From: an uncultured bacterium
GTDB taxonomy: Bacteria; Hydrogenedentota; Hydrogenedentia; Hydrogenedentales; JAEUWI01
Direction: 5' to 3'
NCBI GenBank assembly: GCA_937895305.1
Contig: CALAXS010000267.1
Span: forward strand, 1 to 9,830
DNA length: 9,830 nucleotides
Shown here: positions 5,614 through 9,830 of the stretch, piece by piece
Layout of the letters: each line of letters begins with the position of its first letter
Numbering within the stretch: the first letter of the stretch is position 1
Made by a program: the position numbers and the translations under genes
The notes under the pieces: model-generated
The model's database searches: none
Seen by the model: only the letters and a program-made list of their open reading frames with translations
Told to the model about the DNA's origin: nothing

Positions 5614-5703
5614 CTACTCCTCTTGACCATCCATAAACTCTTTAATCTCTCGCAGTCTATCCAGATAGGGACCATCCCAATTGGATATGGGAGTGCTAAG
5701 CAT
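5614..5703 (-). pseudogene. Possible 29-codon gene remnant or small ORF
   Basis: Between the inverted repeats, the minus strand reads from ATG (5703-5701) to TAG (5616-5614) as a 29-residue peptide, MLSTPISNWDGPYLDRLREI followed by KEFMDGQEE. Its composition (amphipathic, acidic tail, aromatic residues) looks protein-like rather than repeat-like, although its first codons lie in repeat copy C. An earlier in-frame ATG at 5718-5716 is also inside the repeat. It may be the 3' end of a gene broken by the repeat, or chance. No convincing ribosome-binding site was seen. Confidence 0.2.
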
Positions 5704-5727
5704 TCCCACGCGGAGCATGGGAACGAG
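5700..5727 (-). repeat. Single-hairpin copy C of the dispersed repeat
   Basis: The minus strand is identical over 28 bases to 5538-5565, comprising the first hairpin, but the GCATACG linker and second hairpin are missing and unrelated sequence follows. With copy B it forms an inverted pair enclosing 134 bases. No flanking target duplication was seen. Confidence 0.85.
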
Positions 5728-5772
5728 GAACAAGGCCGGGGAGGCGAGACTTCCTGTACTGGGGCGCAGCGT

Positions 5773-8148
5773 TTACTCCCCCCCCGGCCCCTCCCCCACC
5801 AACCAGCCGCATTGTTGACGCGCACTCTCGACCGTAACCGAATTCGCCGTCGCCCGTAAACGTATCGCGCCATGATGGTCGGTACGCCACACCGCAATAT
5901 CCCGCGCGTCGTAGCGTTCTTGCACTTCGGGGCGCATGGGGATAAAACGGTTGCGCTCAATAGCCGACACTACAGCAACCTGCGGCGCTACCGCATCGAG
6001 CAATGTTTCGGTGCTGGACGTCCGTGAACCATGGTGGGGCACTTTGAGTATTTGCGCTGCGCAGTCCCCTTGCGCCAATCGATACTCGCCGATGGCCTCG
6101 ATGTCGCCACTGAACAACACAGAAAATCCGGGCCATGCCACACGGAGTACCAGCGACGCATCGTTTACCTTCTTCGCCTGTGACCAGTCGGCTGGTGGAT
6201 GAAGCACCTGTGCCGTGGCCCCTTCGATAGTGAGGCCCTCGCCCTGCGCCAATCGTCGCACTGGCACACCGCGTGATGTGCAGGCGGCAAGGAAAGCGAT
6301 TTCATCCGGGTCGTCCTCCTGCGGATAAGGCCCAAGAATGGCCTCACCTACCCCCAACGTCTCCACCACCGAAACCAGGCCCCCCATGTGGTCAGCATCG
6401 GGATGGGTAGCAACTACATAATCCAGATACGTGATCCCCTGATTGCACAGATAGGGCACCACCACCGACGCGCCCATATCCGCATAGGCCGAGGCGACAC
6501 CGCCATCGATGAGCAACGTGGTGCCGTCAGGACAACGCACTACCGACGCGTCGCCGTGGCCCACATCCAGAAAATCGACCCCGACCCCCACAGGTGCAGG
6601 CCGCCACAGAACCAGCGTCACGCCAAGAAACAGGACCGTAGCAAGTGCTCTGTACTTACGCGAATTGTTTTTATGCAACGTCCAATAAAAGAGCACCAGG
6701 GTCAGCCCGTAAAACAACACACCCAGCGTAGAGGGTGCGGTTATAATGCGATGTCCGCCGGGTACCGCGGCACCCAACGCGGCCAGAGATTGAATGAGCC
6801 ATACCACAGGCGCAAGCCCATGACCAAAAAGAAGGGCCACACCGGGCGACACGATGGCAGACAGTACAGTGAGCAGCGTGAGTATAAGCACCACGAACAG
6901 GAGCGGGATGGCGATCACATTTAAGAGGGGTGCAATGAGCGGTAAGGTATGAAACGCTGCGGCTGCTACAGGTATTGGTACCAACTGCACCCCCAGTGTG
7001 GCACCAAGACTCTGGCGAATCGCATAAGGCAAACGGATTAAACGCTCGCCAATACCGTCGGCGAAAAGCATGATGGAAGCGATACTACCGAAGGACAATA
7101 GAAATCCAGTGTCGAAAAGCAGCACAGGCTCATAGAGCAAAAACAATAACGCAGATAAGCTAAGTGCCGTCGGCGCATCAGGCTCGCGATTAAACCAGTC
7201 CGCAGAGAGGTACAGCGCAATCATGGTCGCCGCGCGGAGGCTGGGGATTCGCGCCCCGGCAGCCAATGCAAAAACCAGGACGGCAACAAGGATAATAACG
7301 GAACGTTGTTTCGATGAGCGCAGCATGGGACCCAGCACCAGCGTCAGGGCCATAAAAATGATGCCGCAGTGAAGACCGGACACCGCCAACAGGTGGGCCA
7401 TACCACTCTTTATGAAAGGCGCCTTGTTCTCCATATCTATGGCATGGTTATCGCCCAGCCAGACGGTACGAACAAAGGGCAAAGCCTGTGCCGGTATCGC
7501 AGCCGCCAGTACATCCGCCTCCCAATGACGCAAACGCGATGCCCAATAAAAAGGTGAGTACCGATTCGCTGCGAGCAAGGTCAAAGCTTCCCCCTGGATA
7601 CGCGCTTCGGTGAAAATCGCGCGCCGATGCAAGTAATCCTCATAACCGCCCACGCCGAAATTTACGGTGCCCAATCGCGACGACAACGGTGCGGTCCATC
7701 GTACCCGTTGCCCCGGATGCACCGGACCCGTCGGGCTGGACCAACGCACCAAAACACCACCCTCGATAACATAGTCGCGCCCGTTGGTATGTATCTGTAC
7801 CACATCCACCAGCAGAGGCGCGTAGGAGGTGTCCGAAAGGATGAGTGGTGCATGGCGCACCACCCCCTCCAATTCAAACACTGCATCACCATGCTGTTGT
7901 GCATAGTGGTACAGCGGGTCACCGGGTACAGCATGCTGGTGCGCCTGCCACCACAGCCCGCCACAGGCGAGAAAGAGCAACGCAATCATGGCCTGGGCCT
8001 GAAAAGGCCAGCGTCGTCCAAAAACCAGGATGCTAAGGGGGACGACAAACGACAGCATGCTCCAGGGGAAAGGGGGCCAGCAGTCCCGGGCGGCCAGGAA
8101 AAGGCCAAGGACGAAGGGCAAAGCTACCCAGAGCAATGGGCGTTTCAC
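5773..8148 (-). CDS. comEC: DNA internalisation channel protein ComEC/Rec2
   Basis: The 791-residue protein has the full ComEC architecture. N-terminal transmembrane helices and the DUF4131/OB-fold part cover about residues 1-200. The polytopic Competence domain (about 225-495) contains the signature AVSGLHCG (255-262). A C-terminal metallo-beta-lactamase-like domain spans about 520-770 with FLDVGHGDA (526-534, the usual Q of DVGQGD being H), THPDADHMGG (581-590), GDIE (681-684) and VPHHGS (703-708). ComEC forms the inner-membrane pore that carries single-stranded DNA into the cytoplasm during natural transformation, and the MBL domain is the candidate nuclease for the other strand. Length fits the family (about 700-850). 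The start is GTG at 8148-8146, supported by a strong GGAGGG site (8159-8154) 5 bases upstream. It is convergent with the three-gene operon and divergent from mrp. An eight-G run sits just before the stop codon. It looks intact. Confidence 0.95.
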   Translation of the reverse strand: MKRPLLWVALPFVLGLFLAARDCWPPFPWSMLSFVVPLSILVFGRRWPFQAQAMIALLFLACGGLWWQAHQHAVPGDPLYHYAQQHGDAVFELEGVVRHAPLILSDTSYAPLLVDVVQIHTNGRDYVIEGGVLVRWSSPTGPVHPGQRVRWTAPLSSRLGTVNFGVGGYEDYLHRRAIFTEARIQGEALTLLAANRYSPFYWASRLRHWEADVLAAAIPAQALPFVRTVWLGDNHAIDMENKAPFIKSGMAHLLAVSGLHCGIIFMALTLVLGPMLRSSKQRSVIILVAVLVFALAAGARIPSLRAATMIALYLSADWFNREPDAPTALSLSALLFLLYEPVLLFDTGFLLSFGSIASIMLFADGIGERLIRLPYAIRQSLGATLGVQLVPIPVAAAAFHTLPLIAPLLNVIAIPLLFVVLILTLLTVLSAIVSPGVALLFGHGLAPVVWLIQSLAALGAAVPGGHRIITAPSTLGVLFYGLTLVLFYWTLHKNNSRKYRALATVLFLGVTLVLWRPAPVGVGVDFLDVGHGDASVVRCPDGTTLLIDGGVASAYADMGASVVVPYLCNQGITYLDYVVATHPDADHMGGLVSVVETLGVGEAILGPYPQEDDPDEIAFLAACTSRGVPVRRLAQGEGLTIEGATAQVLHPPADWSQAKKVNDASLVLRVAWPGFSVLFSGDIEAIGEYRLAQGDCAAQILKVPHHGSRTSSTETLLDAVAPQVAVVSAIERNRFIPMRPEVQERYDARDIAVWRTDHHGAIRLRATANSVTVESARQQCGWLVGEGPGGE

Positions 8149-8186
8149 AGCGTCCCTCCGTTAGTGTTTGCACCCCGAATGCACCC

Positions 8187-8216
8187 ATCGTAGGCCAATG
8201 CAAAAGGATGCTGCAA
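8187..8216 (-). promoter_or_regulatory. Candidate comEC promoter
   Basis: On the minus strand TTGCAG (8216-8211) and TACGAT (8192-8187) are separated by 18 bases, which would start transcription near 8180 and leave a leader of about 30 bases before the GTG. The -10 is a moderate match, so this is tentative. Confidence 0.35.
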
Positions 8217-8237
8217 GTTTCCGGTTACAGCTTCCGC

Positions 8238-8243
8238 TATACT
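8238..8243 (+). promoter_or_regulatory. Candidate -10 box for mrp
   Basis: TATACT (8238-8243) is a good -10 hexamer about 100 bases upstream of the mrp ATG, but no convincing -35 box is at the right distance. An alternative -10, TAGAAT, lies at 8262-8267. An eight-C run (8244-8251) follows immediately. The mrp and comEC control regions overlap in this 195-base interval. Confidence 0.3.
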
Positions 8244-8343
8244 CCCCCCCCTCAGAATTGATAGAATACCCGTTCGCAGGGAATGAAGCATCGCTCTCGC
8301 ACGTTCCCATAGCACAACCACAACCCGACACCGGAAGATTAAC

Positions 8344-9651
8344 ATGGTTTCAGAAGAACAGGTATTAGAAGCACTCAGCAATATTCAGGATCCCGACCTG
8401 GGTCGTGACATAGTTTCACTGGGCTTTGTGAAGAACCTCAAAATCGATGGGGAAGCGGTAAGTTTCGCTCTGGAACTGACCACACCCGCCTGCCCGGTAA
8501 AGGAAGCATTCCGCAGCGATGCACAACGACTGGTTGGTGCTATCGACGGTGTCGGCTCGGTCGATGTGACCATGACCGCCATGGCCCCCAAGCCCAAGAC
8601 AGGTAACGATATTGATACGCTGAAAAAAGTGGGGGCCGTCATCGCCGTATCCTCCTGCAAAGGCGGTGTGGGTAAATCCACTGTCGCGGCTCAACTGGCC
8701 CGTGCCATTCAGCGCGAAGGCCACAAGGTTGGACTCCTGGACATCGATCTCTATGGTCCGTCGCTGCCGACTTTATTTCATGTGCAACAGCCCGATGTGT
8801 TTATGCGCCATAACCTGATTCAACCTCTGGAAATTGATGGCCTCAAAACCATGTCTCTGGGCTACATGATTGGCGACAAGCCTGCGGTCATGCGTGGGCC
8901 CATGGTCTCCAACTACACCATGCAGCTCCTGCGCCAGACCGAATGGGGCGAGCTGGATTACCTCATTATCGACATGCCCCCCGGCACAGGCGACATCCAG
9001 TTAACACTGGTGCAGCAGGCCGCGCTGGACGGTGCCATCATCGTCACCACACCCCAGGCCCTCTCGCTGGTGGACGTGGCACGGGGCATCCTCATGTTTG
9101 AAAGTACCGATGTGCCTGTCCTCGGTATGGTGGAAAACATGGCCTACTTCGAGTGCGACCAGTGTTCGACCAGGCACCACATCTTTGGTACAGGCTCAGA
9201 CCTGCTGAAGAATCGCTTCGGCCTGGATATTCTGGCGCAACTCCCTATCTTGCCCGGCATATCGGACGCATCGAAAAAGAGCAGCGGTGCTGACATCGAA
9301 GCCTTCAGCACCCTGGCGGAAAATCTGCACCGGGAAATCGGCAAGCGACGTATCGATGCAGAACCCAAGCCCGAAGTGACTTCCATTGACGGCCATGTAC
9401 AGATCAAATGGCCCGACGGCAAAGTAAACGCCATCCCCAACAAGACGCTGCGCACCTCCTGCCAGTGCGCTTTATGTATCAACGAATACACGAGCGAAGC
9501 CATCCTCGATCCAGGCAGCGTGCCTGAGGACATTAAAGTGGAAGGCATTCAGCCCCTCGGCAACTATGCAGTCGCTATCAGTTGGAGCGACGGACACAGC
9601 AGCGGCATCTTCTCCTGGGAACACATGCGTGGGATTACCGCAACAGCGTAA
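8344..9651 (+). CDS. mrp: Mrp/ApbC-type Fe-S cluster carrier ATPase with C-terminal DUF971-like domain
   Basis: The 435-residue protein has three parts. Residues 1-80 are a MIP18/DUF59 domain with IQDPDLGRDIVSLGFV (14-29) and the conserved TTPACPVKE (46-54). Residues about 97-335 are the Mrp P-loop ATPase: SSCKGGVGKST (103-113) with the deviant Walker A lysine, DIDLYGPSLP (133-142), DMPPGTGD (210-217), VENMAYFECDQC (263-274) with the CxxC (Cys271, Cys274) that bridges an Fe-S cluster between subunits, and FGTGS (281-285). Residues about 346-430 are an added DUF971/GBBH-like domain: IKWPDGKVNAIPNKTLR (354-370), CQCALC (373-378) and SWSDGHSSGIFSWEHMRG (413-430). Mrp proteins carry and deliver Fe-S clusters in the cytoplasm. 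The extra cysteine-bearing domain is known as an Mrp fusion partner, and its role is unclear. The ATG has a GGAAG site upstream. The gene is monocistronic here, with a probable terminator about 20-45 bases downstream. Confidence 0.95.
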   Translation: MVSEEQVLEALSNIQDPDLGRDIVSLGFVKNLKIDGEAVSFALELTTPACPVKEAFRSDAQRLVGAIDGVGSVDVTMTAMAPKPKTGNDIDTLKKVGAVIAVSSCKGGVGKSTVAAQLARAIQREGHKVGLLDIDLYGPSLPTLFHVQQPDVFMRHNLIQPLEIDGLKTMSLGYMIGDKPAVMRGPMVSNYTMQLLRQTEWGELDYLIIDMPPGTGDIQLTLVQQAALDGAIIVTTPQALSLVDVARGILMFESTDVPVLGMVENMAYFECDQCSTRHHIFGTGSDLLKNRFGLDILAQLPILPGISDASKKSSGADIEAFSTLAENLHREIGKRRIDAEPKPEVTSIDGHVQIKWPDGKVNAIPNKTLRTSCQCALCINEYTSEAILDPGSVPEDIKVEGIQPLGNYAVAISWSDGHSSGIFSWEHMRGITATA

Positions 9652-9661
9652 CGGTTACAAG

Positions 9662-9695
9662 GATAACAGCAATCGTCTAATTGCTATCTGTTTTT
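9662..9695 (+). terminator. Probable intrinsic terminator of mrp
   Basis: After the mrp stop, AGCAAT (9668-9673), a six-base loop and ATTGCT (9680-9685) form a stem. Outer bases GATA (9662-9665) and TATC (9685-9688) can pair in an alternative register. The stem is followed by TG and five T (9691-9695). The stem is AT-rich and imperfect, so strength is uncertain. Confidence 0.5.
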
Positions 9696-9742
9696 GTAGG
9701 CCTGCGAGTATTAATCAAATGCGCTTTGACTCTACGTACCCA

Positions 9743-9786
9743 GTCATTGTGAGGCGTGAGCGTAGCGAGCGACGTGGCAATCTAGT
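9743..9786. repeat. GTCATTGYGAG...GGCAATCT dispersed repeat
   Basis: GTCATTGTGAGGCGTGAGCG starts the element, and GACGTGGCAATCTAG (9772-9786) ends it. ATTG and CAAT near its ends and the GCG-rich centre are complementary. This GTCATTGCGAG...GGCAATC type is familiar as an interspersed repeat in many bacterial genomes. It is the only feature in the last 130 bases. No gene is seen from 9652 to 9830. Confidence 0.6.
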
Positions 9787-9830
9787 GGTGTGATTTGTAT
9801 TTAAGGGAATTTATTTATTCCTCCCAATGT

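Larger units (their letters stand above)
5390..5772. other. Convergent geneless region packed with repeats and hairpins
   Basis: These 383 bases lie between the 3' ends of the three-gene operon and comEC. They contain an ACGCAAAG-type repeat (5401-5424), a perfect 7-base-pair hairpin (5432-5448), an imperfect dRS3-like palindrome (5454-5474), a two-hairpin repeat (5538-5586), a single-hairpin copy in opposite orientation (5700-5727), and between these a short minus-strand reading frame. No classic hairpin-plus-T-run terminator is visible, so the hairpins may serve as transcript ends for both operons. Confidence 0.75.

Noticed and set aside
5395..5727. Possible CRISPR array or insertion sequence
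   Set aside because: Repeats are of different types, inverted and irregularly spaced, with no uniform spacers, and no transposase frame or target duplication is present.
5601..5960. 119-codon minus-strand open frame overlapping the comEC 3' end
   Set aside because: It overlaps comEC in another frame and runs through the repeats. The Arg-rich, Cys-rich composition is that of a chance frame.

Overview
The window is chromosomal DNA of moderate to somewhat high GC from a Gram-negative bacterium, most likely a proteobacterium. Pointers are the ribosomal protein S2 sequence, a MATE exporter, a ComEC competence channel, an Mrp carrier fused to a DUF971-type domain, and scattered palindromic intergenic repeats of kinds common in proteobacteria. 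I cannot name the genus. No prophage, transposase, CRISPR array, tRNA or rRNA gene was seen.

Layout from left to right. (1) 1-536, minus: the 5' two thirds of rpsB, running off the left edge, preceded by a structured leader and a good extended -10 promoter (about 537-680). (2) 701-2086, minus: a full-length MATE-family exporter. (3) 2087-2458: a divergent, repeat-rich intergenic stretch with a dRS3-like palindrome, a two-hairpin repeat and, at its right end, a good sigma70-type promoter facing right. (4) 2459-5389, plus: a compact three-gene operon. It holds a small Fis-type regulator with a degenerate receiver domain, an AraM/EgsA-type glycerol-1-phosphate dehydrogenase with a TTG start, and an unrecognised, probably exported helical-repeat protein that overlaps the dehydrogenase by 4 bases. 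(5) 5390-5772: a convergent, geneless stretch packed with repeats and hairpins, including two exact 28-base inverted copies of one hairpin unit. (6) 5773-8148, minus: comEC. (7) 8149-8343: a divergent promoter region. (8) 8344-9651, plus: an Mrp/ApbC Fe-S carrier with an extra C-terminal DUF971-type domain, followed by a probable terminator. (9) 9652-9830: intergenic DNA with another dispersed repeat.

Most genes are ordinary housekeeping or membrane functions. The two most unusual items are regulatory and operon-level. In the rpsB leader, a perfect 14-base inverted repeat has one arm carrying the Shine-Dalgarno sequence and the other carrying the promoter -10 box. The regulator/G1P dehydrogenase/exported-protein operon has no function I can assign, yet it combines an enzyme of G1P (archaeal-type) lipid precursor synthesis with an undescribed secreted repeat protein. 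A two-hairpin repeat family occurs three times in the window, with substitutions that preserve stem pairing. This points to a selected RNA or DNA structure, or to a small mobile repeat.
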